Positions 24,989 through 33,775 of a stretch of 64,000 nucleotides of DNA are shown here, one piece after another; position 1 is the first letter of the stretch; every line of letters begins with the position of its first letter. The translations under genes and the position numbers were made by a program. This DNA comes from CAZEAC01 sp964510065. Its GTDB lineage: Bacteria; Bdellovibrionota_C; UBA2361; CAIXSY01. Below the pieces are notes generated by a model. That model saw only the letters and a list, made by a program, of their open reading frames with translations, was not told the origin of the DNA and did no database searches. The stretch spans positions 1 to 64,000 of the forward strand of contig CAZEAC010000015.1 of assembly GCA_964510065.1 (NCBI GenBank). Direction: 5' to 3'.

Positions 24989-26533
24989 ATGAATAATGAG
25001 TCTCAGCCGGTGCCATCAAAAGCAATCGCAAGCCCTGTGCCCAATATTCCTTTCCGCTTGTGGCACATAGTCCTGCTCGCGGCGCTTTGGGTCATCACAC
25101 TTTGGGGGTTCTGGACGCACGGAGTGTATGCCTGGGGAGTCAATGCATCGCTTTTTCTTTTATTGCTACTCTTCTTTTTCGATAGTGCCAGACCGCAGAA
25201 GGTCTTCTTTTGTCGCCGTTACTGGCAATGGCATGTCCCTGCGTTCGCTGTCATCGCAAGCTTCATGGTATATGAGAATCCATTTCTTAAGAGTTGCAAC
25301 CTGCTCGCCCTTCCATTACTCTGCGGATTCTTGATCTGCCACCGTTCACTCGAAAAGCCGGATCTGATCTTTTGCCGTCCGATGTATCTCGTGATGTTAA
25401 CGTTTGGCTGGCTTGTCGCTCCACTGCGAAGTCTCGGAGCTTCAATTCTTCAACATTTTGCCCTGCTCGGACGGATCACCGGCCGGCTCGAATATTTAGA
25501 AAATGCGCGAATGAAAAGCGTCTTGAAGGGAGTGATAATTCTTGTCTTGCTCTCCTTATTCGTCATCATTCCACTGCTTTCATCAGCGGATACTGACTTC
25601 AGCTCCTACTTCACGAAGATAGCACGGAATCTCGAAGCCTGGATTGAATCCCTATTCGAGATGAATATCATGCTACGGGTACTGTGTTGGCCATTTATTT
25701 CGATATTTGTTCTCTCTACTTTTTTGACCTGGAACAAACCAGCAGCTATTCCTGAAAATAAAAGCAACGCTCAAGATTCGATCTCCGCGGGCATCGTTTT
25801 AGGCGGAATTTTGCTAATTTACGGGCTATTTATCTGGATTCAACTAGCGCGCCTCTGGCTCGATACGTTGCCCCTTACATTTAAGGACACGGAGTCGTAC
25901 GTAAAAAGTGGCTTCTGGCAACTTGTAACGCTCTCCGCGTTGAATATCTATTTGGTGATGCTTTACTTTCGACGCACCAGCATCGAAGTGCAATACATAC
26001 TGGCCGCATTCCTCGTCGCTTCTCTGCTGCTTTTATGTTCCGCCGCACACCGAGTGTTTTTTTATGCAATGCTTTACGGACTTAGTCATGAAAAGCTGTA
26101 CGCGAGCTATACCGTGATCTACTGCCTGATTATCTTTGTTCTGATAATCGGCGCGTTTATCCTCAAACGCGACCTCAACATTGTGAAAGTCTCAGTTTGG
26201 CTGCTACTCTGGATGTATGGATTGCTCAATCTTCTTCCGTGCGAGTATATAATCGCGCGAAGCTCCCTGGCGCTTAGCAAAAGAAGCGACACGCGAATTC
26301 ACTTATTCGATCTTCAAATGCTATCAAGTGATGCCCTACCGTTCATCGATACACACCGTGAGGAACTTACGTATTCGGTGTATGCGACTCCTTGGCGAAA
26401 TGTCGATCGATGGGTTGCCTTGCAAAAGCACCATCTGGGAGAACTCTCCTGGTATGAATATACAGTCTCATCTTTACTCGCACGCTTGCGTAGCGACTCA
26501 ATTCTGCATGTCGCTCGTACACGGACGCCGTAA
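24989..26533 (+). CDS. DUF4153/DUF4173-like integral membrane protein
   Basis: Polytopic inner-membrane protein of 514 residues with about 12-13 hydrophobic segments. The segment ESYVKSGFWQLVTLSALNIYLV matches the conserved loop of DUF4153/DUF4173 proteins (usually Y-x-R-x-G-F-x-x-L). The C-terminal 110 residues are soluble and carry charged and aromatic residues. Function of the family is unknown. ATG 24989 is chosen because GAGG lies about 9 nt upstream; the frame is also open from ATG 24956. It appears monocistronic. Confidence 0.7.
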   Translation: MNNESQPVPSKAIASPVPNIPFRLWHIVLLAALWVITLWGFWTHGVYAWGVNASLFLLLLLFFFDSARPQKVFFCRRYWQWHVPAFAVIASFMVYENPFLKSCNLLALPLLCGFLICHRSLEKPDLIFCRPMYLVMLTFGWLVAPLRSLGASILQHFALLGRITGRLEYLENARMKSVLKGVIILVLLSLFVIIPLLSSADTDFSSYFTKIARNLEAWIESLFEMNIMLRVLCWPFISIFVLSTFLTWNKPAAIPENKSNAQDSISAGIVLGGILLIYGLFIWIQLARLWLDTLPLTFKDTESYVKSGFWQLVTLSALNIYLVMLYFRRTSIEVQYILAAFLVASLLLLCSAAHRVFFYAMLYGLSHEKLYASYTVIYCLIIFVLIIGAFILKRDLNIVKVSVWLLLWMYGLLNLLPCEYIIARSSLALSKRSDTRIHLFDLQMLSSDALPFIDTHREELTYSVYATPWRNVDRWVALQKHHLGELSWYEYTVSSLLARLRSDSILHVARTRTP

Positions 26534-26658
26534 GCCTTTAGGACTTTTTGCGGGCAGCGCAAGCTGCTAAGGCAGCGATGCCGCGGAAGTGCAACAAAGA
26601 GCCAACAAGTTACGCGCTTGCTTAAGAATTGGCACGACGGTAACTTTTAAGTAGCGAT

Positions 26659-27672
26659 ATGCGAAAACTTAGAAGACATTACCTCCACGCTTTGTCTGCA
26701 TTGGGGCTCTTTGCAGTCTCTGTTATCTTTATTTTTGCTTTCGCTAAGCGCACCCCCCTTCCAGTTGACCTCCCCTCAAGCGCCGCCATACAACGGCCAG
26801 AACTCAAAGATGGGAATCTTCTTACAACCGAAATCAAGGGTGCTACATCAGTCCTGCAGGATCAATCCACTGCGCCGCAACGCGAAGAGAGAGCACCGGC
26901 TGTCGCCAAGCCGCGCTATAAAATCGATCGCTATGTCGCTAAAGTCGCAACAGTGCTTGGCTTCAATGACGAGCAACAGCAGCTTTTGCAGGCTCGTGTC
27001 GAAGAGGGAGATGGTGACGACCGCGCGGTTGTTCAGCGTGAGCTGGCGCGGCTTTTTGGTATAACGCTTTCACCAGAGCAACAAACAAGCATTGAGCAGC
27101 TACTGCTTCGCGACGATAATACTTTGGCGCTGGAAAGTCTTGAACATCAGCTTAGCCAAGTGCTCGCCAACACTTCGACGAATATCGACCTTCAGGGTGA
27201 ATTACGTAGGCGCTTCATCGATTTTCGTGAGAGCGGAAAGTCTGAATTCGAAGCACGCCAAGCTATCGGCGAGTGGTTATTTTCGAAACTTCCGGTCGGT
27301 GAGATTCGTACCTCACTTGAGAGCGTCTTAAGCGTTCCGACATTTAGCGGCACGGATATTAGCAGTATCGAAGTTTCAGTCACTGAGCCTTCCAAAGACG
27401 AACTCGATCGCTATGTCAGTACTCTTTCACTTGATCAGTCACAGACCGATTCAATGAATGCATTGCTTCGCGATTCGCGTGCCCGTTTTGAAGAGCAGCT
27501 TCGTGCACTGAAAACATCACAGGGCTCGCCGACCAAGGCAGAAATTCTCAAAGCGTTTAAGATAGTGCAACAGGATTTTGAGCAACGGCTCTTGACAGTA
27601 CTTACCGAACAGCAGATGGAGCTTTACAGAAAGATGCGCGACACCTCAACCTTCGCGCAAATAGTTGAGTAA
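26659..27672 (+). CDS. Membrane-anchored helical periplasmic protein
   Basis: 337 residues. One N-terminal hydrophobic anchor (about 13-30), a Pro-rich stretch and a long charged helical remainder. Several LTxxQ-like spots (LSPEQQ, LSLDQSQ, LTEQQ) recall the metal- or envelope-stress-sensing Spy/CpxP group, but this is only a resemblance. It stands alone on the + strand between the membrane protein and a convergent small gene. Function unknown. Confidence 0.6.
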   Translation: MRKLRRHYLHALSALGLFAVSVIFIFAFAKRTPLPVDLPSSAAIQRPELKDGNLLTTEIKGATSVLQDQSTAPQREERAPAVAKPRYKIDRYVAKVATVLGFNDEQQQLLQARVEEGDGDDRAVVQRELARLFGITLSPEQQTSIEQLLLRDDNTLALESLEHQLSQVLANTSTNIDLQGELRRRFIDFRESGKSEFEARQAIGEWLFSKLPVGEIRTSLESVLSVPTFSGTDISSIEVSVTEPSKDELDRYVSTLSLDQSQTDSMNALLRDSRARFEEQLRALKTSQGSPTKAEILKAFKIVQQDFEQRLLTVLTEQQMELYRKMRDTSTFAQIVE

Positions 27673-27683
27673 TGCAAAGGCGG

Positions 27684-27920
27684 CTATGCCTTTCGCGCGC
27701 TAATACGATACGTCGCCTGACTTATCTTTGGCAGCAGCTCCATTATTTCGTCCATAATGTCGGCAATTCTTTGCAGCTCCCAGCCTGAAAGCTCGCGCTC
27801 GCGCTGTTTTTGCTCGAGGTGTTCCTGCTCACGCTTGAGTGTTTTAAGTTCTGTTCTAAGAAGCCGATCGGCCCACGGATCTGGCTGTATGGTCTGGTTT
27901 TGAATGACATCTGTTCTCAT
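27684..27920 (-). CDS. Small coiled-coil protein
   Basis: 78 residues rich in Glu, Gln, Lys and Arg, with a clear heptad-like stretch (about 20-45) and no signal peptide. A strong GAGGAGTGGGG site precedes ATG 27920, so it is translated. It is convergent with the preceding helical protein gene, 11 bp between stops. Function unknown. Confidence 0.7.
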   Translation of the reverse strand: MRTDVIQNQTIQPDPWADRLLRTELKTLKREQEHLEQKQRERELSGWELQRIADIMDEIMELLPKISQATYRISARKA

Positions 27921-28076
27921 AACCCCACTCCTCGGTAACTTCGGATTGTTGAGGTCATGACATCCCCCTAACTGCGAATTAGGGATTTGAAATCATATCC
28001 ATCGATCCCTGAACAATGCTCCAAAAAATTTATATCTATTTGATATTATTGAATTTATCAGCTAAGCTGCGAACTC

Positions 28077-30341
28077 ATGTGGACCGCGCTATTTTCTATT
28101 ACCCTTGGCCTAAGCGCTTTTCTCCTCTTCGCGATTCAGCCCTTTGCTGGAAAGGTGCTGATGCCGGTCTTCGGCGGCGCTCCCGCCGTTTGGTCGGCCT
28201 GTTTGGTCTTTTTTCAGTGCAGTGTGTTGGTCGGTTACGCGTATGCTTTAGTGGTTACAAAATATCTTTCACCGCGAAAACTCCTGATTTGTCATCTTCT
28301 CCTTTGCGCCTGTGCTTGCATCCAACTACCGATCTCTTTACTACTTCTACGTGACAGCGAGCGATCGGTAGCGCCGCTCTTCGCGGTACTAGAAAACTTA
28401 GTCTCAGGATTTGGAGTCCTGGTGATCGCGTGTAGCGCAACATCGCCACTGCTGCAGGCAGTATACGGCCGAAAATCGCAAAACCCCTACCCGCTTTACA
28501 TCGCAAGTAACGCCGGAAGTTTCATCGCGCTTCTTAGCTATCCGTTTCTGATTGAACCGCTTCTCGATCTCCGTACCCAGGCCGCCTCTTGGAGCGTCTC
28601 TTTTATCGCCCTTATTCCGGCAGCGCTTAGTGCGCTTACTCTCAACACGGAGGGCGCGCATCCAGCCAAGGGTGATTCTCAAGGCATTGCCTTGAGAATC
28701 TGGCTTGAGTGGCTATGGATAAGTTTTGTCCCTTCAGCATTAATGATTGCGGTCACGCTACACCTCAGCGTCAACATCGCCTCAGTCCCGTTACTGTGGA
28801 TATTTCCGCTCGCGCTATATCTGCTGAGTTACATCGTTGCTTTCATTGAGCGGGCACCAAGCGCCTCAAAGCTTCGTCGTACTGCCTGTCTACTACTCGT
28901 CGCACTCACGCCGACTTTTGCTTACGAGATAAAAGGCATGTTGGCACTCTCCCTTGCAATTCACCTGCTATTGTTTTTCGTACTTGCACTGTATTGCCAA
29001 AGGCTGCTTTACGAGAAACGTCCCCGCGCCAGCGCGCTCACTTCCTTTTATTTTGCGACCGCGTGCGGTGGTGCGCTTGGCGGAATATTCGCGACATTTG
29101 TCGCCCCCTTTCTCTTTGCGACAGTAATTGAGTACCCACTTCTTGCCGCATCGGTGCTTTTCTGCGGTGTATCGTTGCGAGAACGGTCATGGTCACCGTT
29201 ACTCTTCGCGCCGGCACTTTTTTTCGCCGTTGCCGCGATCGTCGCGGCAAAATATCAGTTAGCGCCTTTTTTTCTGCTGTTGTACGCGGTCTCTGCCGTG
29301 ATCTGTTACCTTATGGTCACCACTCCGCTTCGCTTTGCGTGTGCGTACGCGCTGCTGCTCGCTACATTTCTCGTGTGTGGACGGGATTCTCGACAGCGTG
29401 TCATCACGCAGGAAAGAAACTTCTTCGGTCCGAAAAAAGTTGTAATTCTCGAGCACGAGCAGCTCAAAGCACTATTTCATGGAACGACTGTGCATGGCTG
29501 CGAGTCACTTGATCCCGAACGTCCGCTGCCACAGTGCTACTATCATCCCCTCGGTCCAGCGGGCGACCTCTTTCGAGTACCCCGAAAGCCAGGCAATATC
29601 GCAATCATTGGCCTCGGTATTGGCAGCATGACCTGTCTTGCCAACCGCGCTGACAACATAAGCTATTTTGAGATCGATCCGATGGTCGAGAAGCTCGCTC
29701 GAACACATTTTACTGTATTACAACAATGTGGATCGCGCGCAAATGTCGTAATTGGTGACGGACGCTTATTGGTCGACAAGCTCGCTGATCACAGCCAAGC
29801 CATGGTGATTATTGACGCGTTTTCTTCCGACGCAATCCCCACGCATCTTCTGACCGTCGAAGCAGTGCGTGGATATCTTCGAAAACTTATGCCTGATGGC
29901 ATTCTTGTATTTCACATATCGAACAATCACCTCGAGCTGGCGCCTCTTCTCGGAGCACTAGCCAAAGAAACTGGGCAACGGGCCTTAGAAAGAATTGATA
30001 ATCCTCTCGAGGAGTCCCGCCCCCAAGACCAGCGCTATGCCTCACACTATGCTCTTATGACTCAAAATGAGGCTGTAATTCGCTCGCTTATCCACGAACT
30101 GCATTGGAATGAAATTCGAGAACACTATTCCGGACGTGTCTGGACTGACGACTACTCCGAAGTAACAAAGGTACTTAAAGGACCTTGGAAAAAGCTCTCG
30201 CTGCTTACCAATTTTAGCCGTTTCTTCTCATCTCTGTGCTCTCCGTGTCTCTGTGGTTTTTCGAAAACAAACCACAGAGACACGGAGAGCACAGAGATGG
30301 AGCTGAGGAAGGGAAAAGTTACTATTGTTACAGAGCGCTAG
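28077..30341 (+). CDS. Membrane-fused spermidine-synthase-like protein
   Basis: 754 residues. The N-terminal ~440 residues hold about 12-13 hydrophobic segments, starting LGLSAFLLFAIQPFAGKVL, typical of MFS-like fused spermidine synthases. The C-terminal cytosolic part is a Rossmann methyltransferase-like domain (IIGLGIGSMTCL at about 511-522, acidic YFEIDP at about 531-536, GDGRLLVDKL, then IIDAFSSDAIP). These fused proteins are common but their substrate is unproven. The last ~37 residues (from about 718) are encoded by a palindromic repeat and spacer, so the ancestral C-terminus was probably shorter. The stop overlaps that of convergent motE by 4 bp. Confidence 0.85.
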   Translation: MWTALFSITLGLSAFLLFAIQPFAGKVLMPVFGGAPAVWSACLVFFQCSVLVGYAYALVVTKYLSPRKLLICHLLLCACACIQLPISLLLLRDSERSVAPLFAVLENLVSGFGVLVIACSATSPLLQAVYGRKSQNPYPLYIASNAGSFIALLSYPFLIEPLLDLRTQAASWSVSFIALIPAALSALTLNTEGAHPAKGDSQGIALRIWLEWLWISFVPSALMIAVTLHLSVNIASVPLLWIFPLALYLLSYIVAFIERAPSASKLRRTACLLLVALTPTFAYEIKGMLALSLAIHLLLFFVLALYCQRLLYEKRPRASALTSFYFATACGGALGGIFATFVAPFLFATVIEYPLLAASVLFCGVSLRERSWSPLLFAPALFFAVAAIVAAKYQLAPFFLLLYAVSAVICYLMVTTPLRFACAYALLLATFLVCGRDSRQRVITQERNFFGPKKVVILEHEQLKALFHGTTVHGCESLDPERPLPQCYYHPLGPAGDLFRVPRKPGNIAIIGLGIGSMTCLANRADNISYFEIDPMVEKLARTHFTVLQQCGSRANVVIGDGRLLVDKLADHSQAMVIIDAFSSDAIPTHLLTVEAVRGYLRKLMPDGILVFHISNNHLELAPLLGALAKETGQRALERIDNPLEESRPQDQRYASHYALMTQNEAVIRSLIHELHWNEIREHYSGRVWTDDYSEVTKVLKGPWKKLSLLTNFSRFFSSLCSPCLCGFSKTNHRDTESTEMELRKGKVTIVTER
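30229..30299. repeat. 31-bp perfect palindrome inside a coding end
   Basis: The left arm begins CATCTCTGTGCTCTCCGTG and runs 30229-30259; the right arm is its perfect 31-bp complement at 30269-30299 with a 9-nt loop. A diverged relative lies at 63792-63858. Translated, the right arm reads HRDTESTE, a peptide often seen at the ends of hypothetical proteins from environmental bacteria (from memory). It lies between convergent genes and can serve both as a 3' hairpin. Confidence 0.85.
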
Positions 30342-31129
30342 AGATTTCGCTCGCTTAACAGTTTCGTAATCGCAAGCGCACGCTCCGGTGTCATCAGTGC
30401 GAGAATCTGACCAATACGCTTTTCGGGCATCCGCTCGAGTAATGAAAGTGCAATCGTAATGTCGAGCTGCTCCATCAAGGTCGCTGCCTCCTGAGGCGCC
30501 ATTGAACCATAGACATTCGCGAGCTGATCAAGTTGAGTACTTCGCTTTTTGTCGTCTTTATCACGCTCGACACGAAGCTGCTCAGTGAGATCCTTTAGCT
30601 GCATAAGTTTAGAGACAAACTCCTTATCGCGCCGACCAACCTCTAGTTCACGTTCTTCAATCTTGCGGACACGCTCTTCAATCTCAGCGCGACGAGAATC
30701 CAATGAGGTAAGAATTTTAATCTCTTCTTTTCCATAAGGAAGGCTCGAGGCAGCCGCTCTATTCGTCACAAGTGACGCTTGAGCTTGTTGTACTGACACA
30801 ACTCCTGTGCCTTCGAGAATCGCAATACTTGTCTTGATCACGACTACGAGCCCGACCAGGCAAAGCGCGGCAAGTATACCCCGATCTTTCTTTCTCGGCC
30901 CAAAACTATCGGATTCACGCGGCATCGAAATTTCTTCGGCTACCGGTACTGGGTCTCGGGCCATGCTCGCCGATATGCTTTTGGCTATCTCTTTCGCCAA
31001 TCCCGGCGGAACCTTTGAAGAGCTGGTCGTCACCTTGCTCTTTTGTACTTTGGAGAGGTTAGTACGTAGATCCTTATACAGCTCGATTGCTTCTTCGCGG
31101 CTCATACCTTTCTTTTTTGCCGTTGCCAT
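30338..31129 (-). CDS. motE: MotE-like flagellar stator chaperone
   Basis: 263 residues. Basic N-terminus, one membrane segment (about 85-102), a coiled coil (about 140-200) and a C-terminal MgtE-N-like domain with APQEAATLMEQLD and MTPERALAITKLL. In other bacteria this layout belongs to MotE, the periplasmic chaperone for MotC, or to related FliJ-linked proteins. It is the last gene of the flgB operon, and its start lies 2 bp beyond the fliJ stop. Its client here is unknown; the two MotB-like proteins are candidates. Confidence 0.75.
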   Translation of the reverse strand: MATAKKKGMSREEAIELYKDLRTNLSKVQKSKVTTSSSKVPPGLAKEIAKSISASMARDPVPVAEEISMPRESDSFGPRKKDRGILAALCLVGLVVVIKTSIAILEGTGVVSVQQAQASLVTNRAAASSLPYGKEEIKILTSLDSRRAEIEERVRKIEERELEVGRRDKEFVSKLMQLKDLTEQLRVERDKDDKKRSTQLDQLANVYGSMAPQEAATLMEQLDITIALSLLERMPEKRIGQILALMTPERALAITKLLSERNL

Positions 31130-31131
31130 AA

Positions 31132-31581
31132 CTATTCTCCATGCGTTGCGTTAAATCGTTGATTGCCAATTCGTTGCACTGAAATCTCATCTAAAAACTG
31201 CATCTCACCCTTGAGCGCCTGCTCGACATACTCGGCGCGGCGCTTCTCCTTGAGAAGCGAAATTGCCTTTTCATCTTTAGACGCCTCGATATAGCGTGCC
31301 ATGGCTTGATCTACTTTTTCCTGTGCGGCAATAATTGCGATCTCGGTTTTCCCGATCTCTTCAAGAAGCCGTTGTCCATACGCTTCAATCAAGAGCAGAC
31401 GTTCAATTTGCACGACGTTTTCGTGCACAAAGTTAGAAGCCTGTGCTTGCCCTAACACTTCGAATCGTTCTTCAAGGGAATGGAGCTCGTAATAGGCATC
31501 CATCAAATCTCTCAGCTTTTCGCTCTTTAATAGCTTTCGATACTCAAGAACTTTCTCCAATCGAAACTTAAACTTCTTCAC
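31132..31581 (-). CDS. fliJ: Flagellar export protein FliJ
   Basis: 149 residues forming one long antiparallel coiled coil, as expected for FliJ, which connects the ATPase FliI to the export gate component FlhA. N-terminus KFKFRLEKVLEYRKLLKSEK is typical. Its start overlaps the end of fliI by 4 bp (translational coupling), and motE follows after 2 bp. Confidence 0.88.
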   Translation of the reverse strand: MKKFKFRLEKVLEYRKLLKSEKLRDLMDAYYELHSLEERFEVLGQAQASNFVHENVVQIERLLLIEAYGQRLLEEIGKTEIAIIAAQEKVDQAMARYIEASKDEKAISLLKEKRRAEYVEQALKGEMQFLDEISVQRIGNQRFNATHGE

Positions 31582-32960
31582 GCGCTACCTCCCGGCTGAA
31601 GCGGCTGCGCACGCGGAGTCGGATTCTTAGGCGCGGTCTGCGTCACGGGCTTCGGTACCATAATTGAAGCATATTCGCGCCAGCTCTCTTGAATCGTCGT
31701 TCGTTCACTTGACTTCTGTCTTAGAAATTTCACGAGTGGCTCATTGAGCTCGATTGCGCGATCAACCTTAGGATTTTGTCCCGGCTTGTATGCCCCAATC
31801 GTGATCAGGTCCTCCGCTTCTTGATACGTCGCGAGCGCCTCGCGTCCTTGTGATGCCAACACCGACATTTCGTCTGAAACAAGGTCCGACATAACCCGAG
31901 AGACTGACTGCAGCACGTCTATCGCCGGATAGTGGCCTCTTTGCGCAAGTCGGCGCGAAAGCACTATGTGACCATCCAAAATTCCGCGCACTGCGTCGGC
32001 AACGGGCTCGTTCATGTCATCGCCTTCGACAAGCACGGTGTATAATCCAGTGATCGAGCCCTCGCCTTCACAGGTGCCGGCACGTTCAAGTAGCTTGGGC
32101 AACATCGCAAAGACAGAGGGTGTGTACCCGCGGGTACTTGGTGGTTCGCCTATCGCGAGGCCAACTTCACGCTGGGCCATAGCAAGGCGGGTAATCGAAT
32201 CTATCATCAGTACAACTTTTTTACCCTGATCGCGGAAATATTCAGCGACCGCCGTGGCCATGAAGGCAGCACGAATTCGAAGTAGCGCCGACTCATTGCC
32301 CGTGGCGACCACCACTACCGAGCGCTTAAGCCCTTCAGGTCCAAGATCTCGTTCGATGAATTCGCGCACTTCACGACCACGTTCACCGACTAGTCCGATA
32401 ACGTTCACGTCGCTGTCTGAGTGCTTTGCAATCATTCCAAGAAGTGTAGATTTACCAACACCGGAGCCGGCCATAATACCAACGCGCTGTCCCATTCCCA
32501 ACGTGAGAAAAGTGTTCATTGAGCGCACGCCTAGGTCGAATGCGGTCGCAATGCGCGCCCGCGTGACCGGATTCGGAGGACTTCGATAGAGCGGGATAGC
32601 ATCGCCACCCGCCAGAAAGGGCATCCCATCAATCGGCTCACCAAGCGCGTTGATCACTCGACCTAAAAGACCGCGAGACACTAACGCATTGCTGCTCGCT
32701 CCAGTTGCAACAATCGTCGCGCCCGGTGAAACACCATGGAGCTCCGCGAACGGCATCAGCAATACTCTGTCATGTCGAAATCCCACAACCTGCGCGTCGA
32801 TCACCTCGCTACCGCGGCGAATAGTGACATGAGAGCCTACTGGAACAAGTGGACCATTACCTTCGATAACAAGCCCTGCGACATCGCTTACCGTTCCGCG
32901 CAGCTCAAAGGTGCTGGAAAGCGCCACCGCAGCATGCGCCTGCTCGAAGAAATCGGTCAT
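31578..32960 (-). CDS. fliI: Flagellar export ATPase FliI
   Basis: 460 residues, cytoplasmic F1-beta-like ATPase that energises type III flagellar export. Walker A AGSGVGKS at 164-171 with K170. Walker B lies in the KVVLMIDSITRLAMAQREVGL region, followed by GEPPSTRGYTPSVFAMLPKLLERAG. The C-terminal 35 residues (MVPKPVTQTAPKNPTPRAQPLQPG) are an unusual Pro-rich tail. The start codon overlaps the fliH stop by 4 bp. Confidence 0.96.
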   Translation of the reverse strand: MTDFFEQAHAAVALSSTFELRGTVSDVAGLVIEGNGPLVPVGSHVTIRRGSEVIDAQVVGFRHDRVLLMPFAELHGVSPGATIVATGASSNALVSRGLLGRVINALGEPIDGMPFLAGGDAIPLYRSPPNPVTRARIATAFDLGVRSMNTFLTLGMGQRVGIMAGSGVGKSTLLGMIAKHSDSDVNVIGLVGERGREVREFIERDLGPEGLKRSVVVVATGNESALLRIRAAFMATAVAEYFRDQGKKVVLMIDSITRLAMAQREVGLAIGEPPSTRGYTPSVFAMLPKLLERAGTCEGEGSITGLYTVLVEGDDMNEPVADAVRGILDGHIVLSRRLAQRGHYPAIDVLQSVSRVMSDLVSDEMSVLASQGREALATYQEAEDLITIGAYKPGQNPKVDRAIELNEPLVKFLRQKSSERTTIQESWREYASIMVPKPVTQTAPKNPTPRAQPLQPGGSA

Positions 32961-33757
32961 TTGATTACCTTCACGATGCTACTTTTCATTCGGTTCCAGG
33001 CCTCATCGATTCGGAAGTCAATTTCTCCAGCAGTAGTTTCGACAACGCAGCCTGAGCGAATCGACGGATCCGCCTCAAAATTCCATCCGTCGCCCTGCGG
33101 TACACCTTTGCTGCCGAGCCCGACAACTTCCACAAATTCCATATCTTGAGGACTAATGCGCACTCGCTTTATTTGAGCCGTTCCACATCGCGAAAGAGCT
33201 TCTTTTACCAGCGCACCGATATATTCCGGATTCACCTCGACCGCATGCTCAATAATTTTTTCACTAATTTCGACGACAAGTTTGACGGCATCTCGCTGAA
33301 TAGCTGCAAGATTCTCAGTAAGTTGTTGGCTTACGTCTTGCACAACAGTCTGAAGCGCCTGCTCCATCGCTCCCAGTCTCTCTTTGTTAAGAGCGTCGGC
33401 TTCAGCGAATCCCTCGGCCTTTGCCTTTTCGTACAGCTCAGCCTTGAGTTTCTCCAGATCTTCCGGGAGAATCTTAATTCGGCGATCTACTTCCTCAGTT
33501 TTTGCTTCTGCGCCGCTCATCGCAAGGTGCGCGGGAAGATGCCAGAGCTGAGTGCCGCCTTCTGCAGTGCGCCCACCAAAATCCGCGAACATTGGATCGG
33601 TACCGACTCGACACACACTGGTTACCTCGAAAGTGCTTGGCTCAAATTCGTTGCGATCGAACTTCTCGCCGACGATTTCCCAGCTCGTATCAGCATATTC
33701 GGTGCTTTGATACGTAAGCTGAGTTATGTTTTCGGGTGTCTTGGTGGTCGCCGGCAT
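32957..33757 (-). CDS. fliH: Flagellar assembly protein FliH
   Basis: 266 residues. FliH negatively regulates FliI and tethers it to the C-ring. A poorly conserved N-terminus (about 1-85) precedes a coiled coil (about 95-150) and the conserved V-ATPase-E-like C-domain (VVEISEKIIEHAVEVNPEYIGALVKEAL; then VVETTAGEIDFRIDEAW). It is immediately downstream of fliF; a fliG gene, normally placed between them, is missing. Confidence 0.88.
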   Translation of the reverse strand: MPATTKTPENITQLTYQSTEYADTSWEIVGEKFDRNEFEPSTFEVTSVCRVGTDPMFADFGGRTAEGGTQLWHLPAHLAMSGAEAKTEEVDRRIKILPEDLEKLKAELYEKAKAEGFAEADALNKERLGAMEQALQTVVQDVSQQLTENLAAIQRDAVKLVVEISEKIIEHAVEVNPEYIGALVKEALSRCGTAQIKRVRISPQDMEFVEVVGLGSKGVPQGDGWNFEADPSIRSGCVVETTAGEIDFRIDEAWNRMKSSIVKVIK

Positions 33758-33775
33758 AACGTATTAACTCTCCTA

